64,000 bases of DNA from positions 1 through 64,000 of the forward strand of contig JBIICN010000014.1 of NCBI GenBank assembly GCA_044238845.1, read 5' to 3'. Positions 18,492 to 26,565 of this stretch are shown piece by piece. The notes below the pieces were generated by a model. It did not search any database and was not told the origin of the DNA. It saw nothing but the letters and a program-made list of their open reading frames with translations. Position numbers and translations under genes: made by a program. Position 1 is the stretch's first letter; each line of letters opens with the position of its first letter. Source of the DNA: UBA4416 sp044238845 (GTDB taxonomy: Bacteria > Bacteroidota > Bacteroidia > B-17B0 > Aurantibacillaceae).

Positions 18492-19364
18492 TTAAAGCAC
18501 TCTGTAATTCTTATACTCCCCAACTTTCCAGCCAGTTGTTTTTTCAATAAATAATAAGAATTTATCTTTTGTACTTAATTTGATTTGTGATTGATCGAAT
18601 TTAAAATTCCAATCAGCTGCCTTTACACGAGCTTGAAACACTTGTGGATGCGTGCCTTTAAATTCTTCTAAACTATCTATTTGTGAGTAATCAAATTCTT
18701 CTACCTGAGCAATATTTTTTTTCATCCACTCGTCATCGTGCCACATCTTATGAAAATGTTCTTGCTTTGCTTGTTGAGCCTTTGGTGGTTTTACCCAGCC
18801 GTAGTGATAAATCTCTGCGTTAATTGGCTTTACGTTTAGTTTAGAGTTATCTGTTTTTCTAAATCCTTGCGCGTCTTTATAAGAGCGGATAGATTTGTCG
18901 TTTTTAATCACACGAATTTCTTTTCTGTACCAACGACGCGAATTACCAACGTAGTTATAAGTGCCATAAAAATGAACGTAGTTAAATAATAAACCGTCAA
19001 CCTGTTTATCATCTTTATATTTCTGCATGGCTTCTTTAATCGAAGCTAAATGTTTTTCATGCACACACTCATCACTTTGAATATAGAAACACCAATCCAC
19101 ATCTTTACTAATCGCATCAAATGCTTTGTTAGTTTCAATGGCTAGTACTTGTCCGCCTTGGCGTAAATTATCATCCCAAACGGTTTCAATAATTTTGATT
19201 TTTGGTGAATTGATGTTTTTGATTAATTGCAGGGTTTCATCTTCGCTATTACCAACCGCTACAACAAACTCATCGCAAATAGGTAAAATAGAAGTAATGG
19301 CTTCTACCACTGGATAGTCGAACTTAATCGCATTTCGTATGATGGTGAAGCCTGCTACTTTCAT
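18492..19364 (-). CDS. Glycosyltransferase family 2-like protein
   Basis: The 290-residue protein begins MKVAGFTIIRNAIKFDYPVVEAI, the opening beta strand and N-R-N-like motif of GT-A fold enzymes. FVVAVGNSEDET and the CFYIQSDECVHEKH stretch supply the acidic donor-binding residues; SDE takes the place of the DxD motif. No membrane segment is visible, so it is cytoplasmic. It would transfer a sugar from a nucleotide donor to an unknown acceptor. The C-terminal half (HYGWVKPPKAQQAKQEHFHKMWHDDEW) is basic and aromatic, typical of small Bacteroidota GT2-like proteins. It lies alone, downstream of purB and a 56-base double hairpin, so it may have its own promoter. Confidence 0.82.
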   Translation of the reverse strand: MKVAGFTIIRNAIKFDYPVVEAITSILPICDEFVVAVGNSEDETLQLIKNINSPKIKIIETVWDDNLRQGGQVLAIETNKAFDAISKDVDWCFYIQSDECVHEKHLASIKEAMQKYKDDKQVDGLLFNYVHFYGTYNYVGNSRRWYRKEIRVIKNDKSIRSYKDAQGFRKTDNSKLNVKPINAEIYHYGWVKPPKAQQAKQEHFHKMWHDDEWMKKNIAQVEEFDYSQIDSLEEFKGTHPQVFQARVKAADWNFKFDQSQIKLSTKDKFLLFIEKTTGWKVGEYKNYRVL

Positions 19365-19386
19365 TTTATAACCTTTTTACGTTTTG

Positions 19387-19442
19387 GTCACCCTGAACTT
19401 GATTCAGGGTCTCATGAGATGCTGAATCAAGTTCAGCATGAC
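19387..19442. repeat. 56-base dispersed element of two tandem hairpins
   Basis: The two 28-base halves are near-perfect inverted copies of each other around CTCATGAG. Each half also folds alone: CCCTGAA/TTCAGGG (first) and TGCTGAA/TTCAGCA (second). The four differences between halves are paired and preserve both hairpins. It starts 5 bases after the purB stop (minus strand). From memory, similar sequences are common in Bacteroidota intergenic DNA. Confidence 0.85.
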
Positions 19443-19446
19443 TGTC

Positions 19447-20802
19447 CTAAAACTCCGGATTTTGTCCTACAAAGTTTTGTGGTGTAATATTTAATAACTC
19501 TGCTTTTACTTCTGCACTCACATTTAATCCATTAATAAATGTATGCATGGAATCTTTTGTGATATGTGTATTGGTGCGAGTTAAATCTTTCAACGCTTCA
19601 TAAGGTTTTGGATAACCTTCTCTACGTAAAATCGTTTGTACAGCCTCCGCCACAACTGCCCAGTTATTTTCTAAATCTTTATTAAAGATTTCTTCGTTTA
19701 AAATTAATTTATCTAAACCTTTTAAAATGCTTTTGTAAGAAATTAAAATATGAGCCACAGGAACTCCTAAGTTTCTTAATACCGTACTATCAGTTAAATC
19801 TCTTTGTAAACGAGATACAGGAAGCTTAGCGGATAAGTGTTCTAAAATAGCATTTGCCATTCCTAAGTTACCTTCTGCGTTTTCAAAATCAATTGGGTTT
19901 ACTTTATGTGGCATTGCCGAAGAACCAATTTCCCCCGCTTTTAATTTTTGTTTAAAGTAATCCATACTCACGTATGTCCAAATATCGCGACATAAATCTA
20001 ACAAGATAGTATTGATGCGCTTCAATGCATCACAGTAAGCAGCAATATTATCATAGTGTTCAATTTGTGTGGTGAATTGACTTCTACTTAAGCCTAAAGT
20101 ATTATTCACAAATTCGTTTCCAAATTTAATCCAATCATTTTTTGGATAAGCTACATAGTGCGCGTTGAAGTTACCAGTTGCGCCACCAAACTTAGCCGAG
20201 AAAGGAATGGCATTTAATTGGTTGATTTGAATTTGTAAACGCTCAACAAATACATAAATCTCTTTTCCTAAACGTGTAGGAGAAGCAGGCTGACCGTGAG
20301 TGCGAGCTAACAACGAAATGTTTTTCCACTCCTTCGCTAAGCCAGTTAATTTATCAGTTACTTGTTTTAAGTTTGGCAATACCACTTCATTGTTAGCTTG
20401 TTTTAACGACAATGGAATAGAGGTATTATTAATATCTTGAGAGGTTAAACCAAAGTGTACAAACTCTAGATAGTTTTCTAAACCTTGTGCTTTTAATTTT
20501 TCTTTAATGAAATACTCAACCGCTTTTACATCATGGTTAGTTGTTTTTTCAGTTTCTTTAATTATCTCTGCATCCGCAAACGAAAAATTTTGATACACTG
20601 CTTTTAAGTTAGTAATTTGGCTTTCGGTTAACTTTGGTAATTGAGGTAAGCCTTGTTGTGATAACAAGACGAAATAATCAATTTCTACTTGTACACGGTA
20701 TCTAATTAATCCGAACTCAGAAAAGTAGGCTGCTAATTCGTTAGTTACACGGCGGTAACGACCATCAACAGGAGATATAGCGGTTAAGGTATTTAATTCC
20801 AT
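19447..20802 (-). CDS. purB: Adenylosuccinate lyase
   Basis: The 451-residue enzyme catalyses two beta-elimination steps: SAICAR to AICAR in purine synthesis, and adenylosuccinate to AMP, each releasing fumarate. The fumarase/aspartase superfamily signature GSSAMPHKVNPIDFENAEGN is present near residues 291-310, and TSQDINNTS and TTQIEHYDN are the other conserved segments. The opening ELNTLTAISPVDGRYRRVTNEL matches the E. coli-type long form, and length is normal. A TATATTTG box lies 19 bases before the ATG. It lies downstream of the secreted subtilase gene but behind a palindrome and its own -7 box, so it is likely a separate unit. Confidence 0.96.
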   Translation of the reverse strand: MELNTLTAISPVDGRYRRVTNELAAYFSEFGLIRYRVQVEIDYFVLLSQQGLPQLPKLTESQITNLKAVYQNFSFADAEIIKETEKTTNHDVKAVEYFIKEKLKAQGLENYLEFVHFGLTSQDINNTSIPLSLKQANNEVVLPNLKQVTDKLTGLAKEWKNISLLARTHGQPASPTRLGKEIYVFVERLQIQINQLNAIPFSAKFGGATGNFNAHYVAYPKNDWIKFGNEFVNNTLGLSRSQFTTQIEHYDNIAAYCDALKRINTILLDLCRDIWTYVSMDYFKQKLKAGEIGSSAMPHKVNPIDFENAEGNLGMANAILEHLSAKLPVSRLQRDLTDSTVLRNLGVPVAHILISYKSILKGLDKLILNEEIFNKDLENNWAVVAEAVQTILRREGYPKPYEALKDLTRTNTHITKDSMHTFINGLNVSAEVKAELLNITPQNFVGQNPEF

Positions 20803-20820
20803 AATTTAAAAAATAAAGGG

Positions 20821-20828
20821 CAAATATA
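20821..20828 (-). promoter_or_regulatory. Bacteroidota -7 box of purB
   Basis: The minus strand reads TATATTTG, ending 18 bases before the purB ATG. The position expected for -33 falls against the palindrome at 20844-20878, where no TTG is present. Confidence 0.55.
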
Positions 20829-20843
20829 GGGAATTTTTGCTGA

Positions 20844-20878
20844 AACACCTGTCTGGTTTTAAAAACCTGACAGGTGTT
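20844..20878. repeat. Dispersed palindrome, CCTGTCAGG family (copy 2 of 3)
   Basis: AACACCTGTCTGGTTTT (20844-20860) pairs with 20862-20878 with one mismatch. It begins 5 bases past the stop of the secreted subtilase gene on the minus strand. Confidence 0.85.
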
Positions 20879-20883
20879 AAGAG

Positions 20884-23685
20884 TTATTCTGTAACCACAA
20901 TTTTTTTAAACTCCACTTTTTGGCTTCCAATCAGTTTCACAATATACATGCCTTCTGCATAACCTGTTAAATCAACCTTATATAAGATGTTTTGAATTTT
21001 ATTTTCGGAAATTAATTTTCCGTTGATGTCGTAAATTTCATACTTGTTAAATGTTTGTTCTGTTTGAGAAATGGTGATGCTGTTTTTAGTTGGGTTAGGG
21101 AAAATTCTCCAAGTATAATCTGGAGAGACAGATTCTTGCATGCTAGTTGGCAATCCGTTATATTTAATTTGCGCTTGTTGAGCACCAGTAATTAAGTTTT
21201 GTAAACTATCACCGCCAACTAAAGCAAATGCTATTTTTGCCGTTTGGTTTGGACCTAATTTAAAAGGTCCGCTACTCATCACGTTAATTACATCATTTCC
21301 ATTACCGTTTAATCCAGCGGCTAAACGCTGAGTGGATAAACTTAAATACTTATCTTTTGTATCTACACCATTTGCAAAATCTAATCCTCCATTACCACCA
21401 CTTACATGATCGACGGCATAAAAATTTGGCGGAGCAGTGTTGGTTAATAATTTTATCCCACCGTATTTGCCACTTGCCGCTGTGTAGTAGCTATATCCCA
21501 TTTTTGTCCCTGTATGGTAAGCACTTCTATTTTGCCCATATGTCGCCCCATCAATATCCCAATCTGCAAAAATACCTGCATACAGTTTTTTAATAGTATC
21601 AGTAGGGTGAGTGTTAGTGATATGATATTCCCAAATTACAAATTGTGTGTTTGGTACTGTTGCCCATGCGTATGTGTTTTGTTCAATAGTTACAGGTAGT
21701 GGATTAAATGATAAATTGTCTGTTATTTTTGCTTTTGTATCAAAGTCGGAAGTAATGGATGGAACTTGTAAGCCTATACGGTTTATTGTACTAAAATCAA
21801 AATCTGCAATGCTTGTGTTTACTCCTCTAGCACAATCTGATACTTTTGTGGTGTCGCTTCCAATCATGAGTGCAGCTTCGTATAATAAATCAGTGTTTTT
21901 GTATTTAAAACCTAAACCTTGTACTTGAGCATCTAAATTGTATCCAATTTTTCCTTTACTGGTAGCAGTAGTTCTTACATCATTAATTTCAATATTGATA
22001 TAATCGACATTTATAAACACACTAAAAAATTGTTTTGCTTGATAAATGCCATCACTCATTAATACTTCAAAATTTACAATGGTATTAATAGGAATAGAAC
22101 CAGTTAATTTAAAAGTAAAGGGATCTAACGAATTTGTGGTACTTGCTAAGGTATTAATAACTCCTAAATTTGTTGTATTATCAATACTTATAGCGTAAGA
22201 TGATAGAGGCGTAACTGTAACATTTAAAGCGGATGTTGGACTTAAATAATTAATAAAAGTTCCTACAATAAATAAGGTATCTCCGTTTATAAACGACAAA
22301 TCATTACGATCGGAAACTGTTTTATTTGTCATAACTACACTAGGTTTGGCTGGATCGGTTAAAGCTCTGTACAGATTTATTCTTCCAGATCCTAATTTAT
22401 TTATGTAGGAAGGATTTCCAGCATAAATATTATCGGCTGTTACTTTTAATCGTTCACCAATTTGTAAACCGTTATAGCTTGGAAAATGATTTTTAACGAT
22501 TCCTGCAGCGCCTGCTACAACGGGTGATGACATAGATGTGCCTGACATGGTAATATAAAAGCTACCTGGATAAGTTGAATTGACGTTATCACCAGGAGCA
22601 CAAACATCCACCATGTAGCCATAATTAGAGCTTGCTTGTTTTGTATCAATGGCTGTTGTGTTCCCAACGGATAAAACATAATTGTATGCAGCAGGAAAAA
22701 AATCTCCGTCTATATTATTATTTCCTGCGGCACAAACTACTAAACAGTTTTTATTGATTGTGGCATAATCGATAATGTCTTGGCCAAATTGGCTAGACCC
22801 ACCGCCACCCCAAGAGCAATTAATGATTTGACAACCGTGATCGGCCGCATATTTTATACCTTCATAAGCAGCAATTAAACTGCCATTAGAGTCGCTAATT
22901 TTTATTGGTAAAATTTTGCAATTGAAGCCCGTTCCAGCACCTCCTAAATTATTATCTGCCGTGGCACCTGATAAACCACAAACATGCACGCCATGAGGAT
23001 TTGATTCCCATGAAGCATCTTTATCATTTGTTCCTAAATCCCAACCCATATAATTATCAATATAATTATCGCCGTCATTATCAATGCCATCAGGTACATC
23101 TGCATAATTACGTTTGATACTATTAACTAAATCAGGATGTGTTAAATCTATTCCAGTATCTGTAATACCAATTACAATTGCAGAATCGCCTTTGTTAACA
23201 TTCCAGGCATTAAATGCATTAATGGTTTGCAGATGATATTGATCGGTTGGATTTGCTAATGGATCGTTAGGAGCGTAAGTTGCTTTTGGAATAAAATGAG
23301 GTTCGGCATACACTAAAATATTTGATAATAGTAATTTACTGATAGCTTTTTCAATAGATAAATTAGACGTATAATTTAACTCATATACTAATGATAAATC
23401 TGCATACATTTGTCCTGCTGAATTTATAGACTTTTCAGGGCTTTTATCTAAGGGGAATTTTTTATGAAGATTTATGACTCCAACAGCATTAGAAAATGCT
23501 AGAAAGGAAGTATTCTCAATTTTATTATTGAAACATACGGAAGCAAAGGCTGGCTTCACTTTAATGATAATGGTTTTAGCCATATAATCACTACTCGTAA
23601 TGTTTGACGGAAACTGATATGTTTTTTGCGCCTTTACTTGAACAATGGCCAAAACAAATAGTAGAATGGTGAAAAAAGTCTTCAT
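20884..23685 (-). CDS. Secreted S8 subtilisin-family serine protease with T9SS sorting domain
   Basis: The 933-residue protein has a signal peptide (1-20), a propeptide-like region (about 30-140) and a subtilase domain (about 150-440). Catalytic residues are Asp 176 in ITDTGID, His 231 in NPHGVHVCG (the usual form is HGTHVAG) and Ser 384 in SGTSMSSP, with the oxyanion Asn in AAGNN near 322. A calcium-loop stretch IDNDGDNYIDNYMGWD precedes the histidine, typical of Bacteroidota subtilases. About 350 residues of beta-rich sequence follow, then a type A T9SS tail from about 860 (FPNPTKNSITI ... GMYIVKLIG). It would be a surface or released protease. It lies 10 bases after the HD-CoaD gene, suggesting co-transcription. 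Confidence 0.93.
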   Translation of the reverse strand: MKTFFTILLFVLAIVQVKAQKTYQFPSNITSSDYMAKTIIIKVKPAFASVCFNNKIENTSFLAFSNAVGVINLHKKFPLDKSPEKSINSAGQMYADLSLVYELNYTSNLSIEKAISKLLLSNILVYAEPHFIPKATYAPNDPLANPTDQYHLQTINAFNAWNVNKGDSAIVIGITDTGIDLTHPDLVNSIKRNYADVPDGIDNDGDNYIDNYMGWDLGTNDKDASWESNPHGVHVCGLSGATADNNLGGAGTGFNCKILPIKISDSNGSLIAAYEGIKYAADHGCQIINCSWGGGGSSQFGQDIIDYATINKNCLVVCAAGNNNIDGDFFPAAYNYVLSVGNTTAIDTKQASSNYGYMVDVCAPGDNVNSTYPGSFYITMSGTSMSSPVVAGAAGIVKNHFPSYNGLQIGERLKVTADNIYAGNPSYINKLGSGRINLYRALTDPAKPSVVMTNKTVSDRNDLSFINGDTLFIVGTFINYLSPTSALNVTVTPLSSYAISIDNTTNLGVINTLASTTNSLDPFTFKLTGSIPINTIVNFEVLMSDGIYQAKQFFSVFINVDYINIEINDVRTTATSKGKIGYNLDAQVQGLGFKYKNTDLLYEAALMIGSDTTKVSDCARGVNTSIADFDFSTINRIGLQVPSITSDFDTKAKITDNLSFNPLPVTIEQNTYAWATVPNTQFVIWEYHITNTHPTDTIKKLYAGIFADWDIDGATYGQNRSAYHTGTKMGYSYYTAASGKYGGIKLLTNTAPPNFYAVDHVSGGNGGLDFANGVDTKDKYLSLSTQRLAAGLNGNGNDVINVMSSGPFKLGPNQTAKIAFALVGGDSLQNLITGAQQAQIKYNGLPTSMQESVSPDYTWRIFPNPTKNSITISQTEQTFNKYEIYDINGKLISENKIQNILYKVDLTGYAEGMYIVKLIGSQKVEFKKIVVTE

Positions 23686-23695
23686 ACTGTATTTT

Positions 23696-24649
23696 TTAAT
23701 CTAACAAATAATTTTGGTGTTTGTTGTATTTTTCTAGCGTACGAATACCTGATGAACTAATGTGCTCAAATTCTTTGTCGCAAAAAATATTGATGATTTT
23801 GATATCTGGTTTTAATTCTTGTATGTAACGGTATTGATTTTGTTCATAGTTAAAATCAGTAGAGTTTCTTAATCCTCTAACAACTGTCACATCATAGTCA
23901 AACGAATCAATATGGTCAGTTAAAAGATCATGATATTCTGTTTGTTGACGATTAGCAATGGTTTTTGGAATTGACCATGAGCGAACTGTTTTGTCTGGAT
24001 TTTTGCCAAAAGCAACAATAACTTTATCAAATAATTTTTCGGCTTTTTGTAATATATTGTAATGTCCTTTGTGAAATGGATTAAAACTGCCAGCAAATAC
24101 TCCAATACTTGGTTCAACAGAATTTACATAATCAATTAAATGATTTAAATTCCCATTCGTGTTAAAGTGTTTTAAAACTTCAATACGTTTTATTTTGTAG
24201 GTTTTATAATCTACAAATTGAAATTCTTTAAAAATTTGTTTTTCGTATTTAATTAATTTATCAAAAGATGAATTTAAAATAGCTAAATCAGCTTTAATAA
24301 ATTCTTCAGAAAATTGAACAGAAGGCTTATGATGTTTTGTATCTAATATTAATTGTTTAATATGCTCTTTCTGTTCACCATTTAATGAAGATGAATTCGC
24401 GGATTTTATGAAAAACTCAGCCGAATCTTCTTCGTTAGTATTTGATTGTGGATTATAAATAATATCGTGAAACACTGCTGCTAAAAACAATTCATCATGT
24501 TTTAATAAATCAGCATTCTGTAATTGCCTTAATACATCTTCTATATGTTCTAAAGTATGATAAAATCTGTGAGGTTCATCATACGCATTAGTCACATCAG
24601 AGTTAAACTGAAGATGATTTAAACGATTTGATATTTCAGCTATATTCAT
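23696..24649 (-). CDS. HD-domain phosphohydrolase fused to phosphopantetheine adenylyltransferase (CoaD-like)
   Basis: The 317-residue protein joins two domains. Residues 1-165 resemble the small predicted metal-dependent HD phosphohydrolases: HRFYHTLEHIEDVL (His 31), the HD pair in AVFHDIIYNP (His 61, Asp 62) and a later Asp 121 in KADLAIL. Residues about 181-317 carry the CoaD hallmarks: GSFNPFHKGH with the HxGH nucleotide-binding site (193-196), VVRGLRNSTDFNYE (258-271) and the ISSSGIR motif (297-303). CoaD makes dephospho-CoA from phosphopantetheine and ATP in CoA synthesis. The fusion suggests linked turnover of a nucleotide or pantetheine metabolite. The start lies one base after the M16 peptidase stop. 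The link with the peptidase and subtilase neighbours is unexplained. Confidence 0.88.
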   Translation of the reverse strand: MNIAEISNRLNHLQFNSDVTNAYDEPHRFYHTLEHIEDVLRQLQNADLLKHDELFLAAVFHDIIYNPQSNTNEEDSAEFFIKSANSSSLNGEQKEHIKQLILDTKHHKPSVQFSEEFIKADLAILNSSFDKLIKYEKQIFKEFQFVDYKTYKIKRIEVLKHFNTNGNLNHLIDYVNSVEPSIGVFAGSFNPFHKGHYNILQKAEKLFDKVIVAFGKNPDKTVRSWSIPKTIANRQQTEYHDLLTDHIDSFDYDVTVVRGLRNSTDFNYEQNQYRYIQELKPDIKIINIFCDKEFEHISSSGIRTLEKYNKHQNYLLD

Positions 24650-24650
24650 T

Positions 24651-25889
24651 CTACTTTTTCTTTAAATAAAATAAAGTACTACAATTTGTTTTCTGTAAAA
24701 TTTTGTTTGCTTGTTCTTTAATTCCTTCGGCTGTTACTTTTTGGTAATTTTCAATCTCTAAGTTTATCAAATTAGCATCACCTAGTAATTCTGAGATGGC
24801 AAGATTGGTGGCTTTGTTCAACACATCTGCTTCGCTGTAAGTAACGGTTGATTCTATTTTATTTTTACATTTTTGTAATTCATCGGCTGCTACTAATTCG
24901 TTTTGCATTTTTGTAATTTCCGCATCAATGCCTGCTTCAGCTTGTTCAATCGTTACGCCGTCATTTATTTTGCCAGAGATAACAAATAAACCTTTATCAA
25001 AATCGCCCATCACGTAGGCGTGTATATCGCTAAATAATTGTTTGTCTTTTATTAAGTTTTTATACAAACGTGATGAATTACCTCGAGATAAAATATCTGA
25101 TAAAATATCTACCGTATGATATTCTTCGTCGTTACGAGCGCACATACGATATGCTCTGTAAATACTACTAATTGGCACATCGCGTTCAACGGTTAAGCTT
25201 CTGTATTCGGTTTGAGGAGGCTCTACTGGTAAGTTACGTTTTGGTTTTACGCCTGCATCAATTGGCTCGAACCATTTTTCAGCTAAGGCTTTTACTTGCT
25301 CAACCTCCACATCGCCAGCGACCACTAATACCGCATTACTTGGATTATAATGCTCTTTGAAAAATGCTTTCACATCTTCCATTGTTGCATCTTCAATATG
25401 CTTAATTTCTTTGCCAATCGTGGCCCATTTGTATGGATGTACGTTGTAAATTAAGGGGCGTAATAATAACCAAACGTCGCCATAAGGTTGGTTTAAATAG
25501 CGTTGTTTAAATTCTTCAATCACTACGCTGCGCTGAACTTCTAAGCTTTTTTTATCAAAAGCTAAACTCAACATTCTATCACTTTCTAACCAAAATGCCG
25601 TTTCTAAATTTTCGGATGGAACCGTACAGTAGTAATTAGTAATATCATTAGTAGTAAAGGCATTATTTTCCCCACCTACTAATTGTAAAGGTTCGTCGTA
25701 ATTAGGAATATTGATACTTCCTCCAAACATTAAATGTTCAAATAGATGGGCAAATCCTGTTTTATTTTCGTCTTCATCACGTGCACCAACATCATAAATA
25801 ATATTTAAGCAAGCCATCGGCGTACTTTTATCTTGATGAACAATGACAGTGAGGTTATTTTTAAGTTTAAATTTTTTGAACTGAATCAT
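24651..25889 (-). CDS. M16 family (insulinase-like) zinc metallopeptidase
   Basis: The 412-residue product has the inverted zinc motif HxxEH in GFAHLFEHLMFGG (His 48, Glu 51, His 52) and a distal glutamate candidate in VVIEEFKQR (about 128). It is the active half-size subunit: M16B peptidases are about 400-450 residues and act as dimers or with an inactive partner, which I do not see here. There is no signal peptide, so it is probably cytoplasmic. The C-terminal half has the usual IGLIIxxxxxxxEQAE-like pattern in SGKINDGVTIEQAEAGIDAEI. It is the first gene of a likely operon with the HD-CoaD fusion and a secreted subtilase. Its substrate is unknown. Confidence 0.9.
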   Translation of the reverse strand: MIQFKKFKLKNNLTVIVHQDKSTPMACLNIIYDVGARDEDENKTGFAHLFEHLMFGGSINIPNYDEPLQLVGGENNAFTTNDITNYYCTVPSENLETAFWLESDRMLSLAFDKKSLEVQRSVVIEEFKQRYLNQPYGDVWLLLRPLIYNVHPYKWATIGKEIKHIEDATMEDVKAFFKEHYNPSNAVLVVAGDVEVEQVKALAEKWFEPIDAGVKPKRNLPVEPPQTEYRSLTVERDVPISSIYRAYRMCARNDEEYHTVDILSDILSRGNSSRLYKNLIKDKQLFSDIHAYVMGDFDKGLFVISGKINDGVTIEQAEAGIDAEITKMQNELVAADELQKCKNKIESTVTYSEADVLNKATNLAISELLGDANLINLEIENYQKVTAEGIKEQANKILQKTNCSTLFYLKKK

Positions 25890-25960
25890 ATATTTTTTGA
25901 GAACTAATTTATGTTTAAAGATAGTAAAAAGGCTTTAATACTTAAAGACTTCTTTAAAAA

Positions 25961-26096
25961 TAACCACATAGAGACATAGAATGCTATTTGTTATAAAGTG
26001 CAAGATAGAAAACCTGTTTTTTACATAATAGTTGTACTATGCAAAAGCGAAGCTTCTTTAATCTTACTCAATCAAAACTATGTTTCTATGTGGTTA
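25961..26096. repeat. 136-base inverted-repeat element with TAACCACATAG ends
   Basis: TAACCACATAGAGACATAG (25961-25979) and its reverse complement with one mismatch (26078-26096) flank 98 AT-rich bases. No transposase is inside. From memory, such CACATAG ends are frequent in Bacteroidota intergenic regions, so it is probably a non-autonomous dispersed element. Confidence 0.75.
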
Positions 26097-26120
26097 AAAA
26101 ATCTTATTTTAGCTTGCTTT

Positions 26121-26468
26121 ATGGAACTCTGGGAAAAGATAAAAAAGTACGAGAGTATGCACATTGTTTTTTGGTTAATAAAAGACAGTTGTTGGATGCT
26201 TCAGTTTAAATGGCTGGGAATACTCATGGTTATTCCTACCTTAACTATTGCAGCTTATATTGTTTATATCACTCGGAATAGTGTTGATATGTTTATAAAT
26301 TTAGCTGTTTTCTCATGGATTTGTGCTAATAGTTTTTGGATGTTTATAGAGTTTTTTACCTCAGGTCAACTAAAATTGTGGGCTTCAATCCCTTTTGGTT
26401 TGGGCTTTATTTTTGTGGGTATTTATTACTACAAAACCCTTTTTTCCAAGACTTCTATTAATAAGTAA
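26121..26468 (+). CDS. Small membrane protein, function unknown
   Basis: Using the ATG at 26121 (MELWEKIKKYESMHIVFWLIKDS) gives a 115-residue protein with three hydrophobic segments, roughly 12-50 (broken), 58-77 and 83-103, and a lysine-bearing C-terminus. The open frame extends back to 25998, but that part runs through the inverted-repeat element at 25961-26096 and its translation looks unlike protein, so I reject the longer start. The segment HIVFWLIKDSCWMLQFKWLG suggests a membrane-spanning Bacteroidota hypothetical family, but I know no function. It stands alone between a repeat and icmF. Confidence 0.7.
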   Translation: MELWEKIKKYESMHIVFWLIKDSCWMLQFKWLGILMVIPTLTIAAYIVYITRNSVDMFINLAVFSWICANSFWMFIEFFTSGQLKLWASIPFGLGFIFVGIYYYKTLFSKTSINK

Positions 26469-26565
26469 AAATTATAAGGTTTCTAGGACAAAACTCGTCT
26501 AATTTCTTGTGAGAAAGCCATAAAAACTATTATATTAGACACTTCAATTTTAAAATCATTTTCCT

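Noticed and set aside
25998..26120. N-terminal extension of the small membrane gene (41 extra residues)
   Set aside because: The stretch runs through the inverted-repeat element and its translated sequence looks like non-coding DNA; the ATG at 26121 gives a compact membrane protein.
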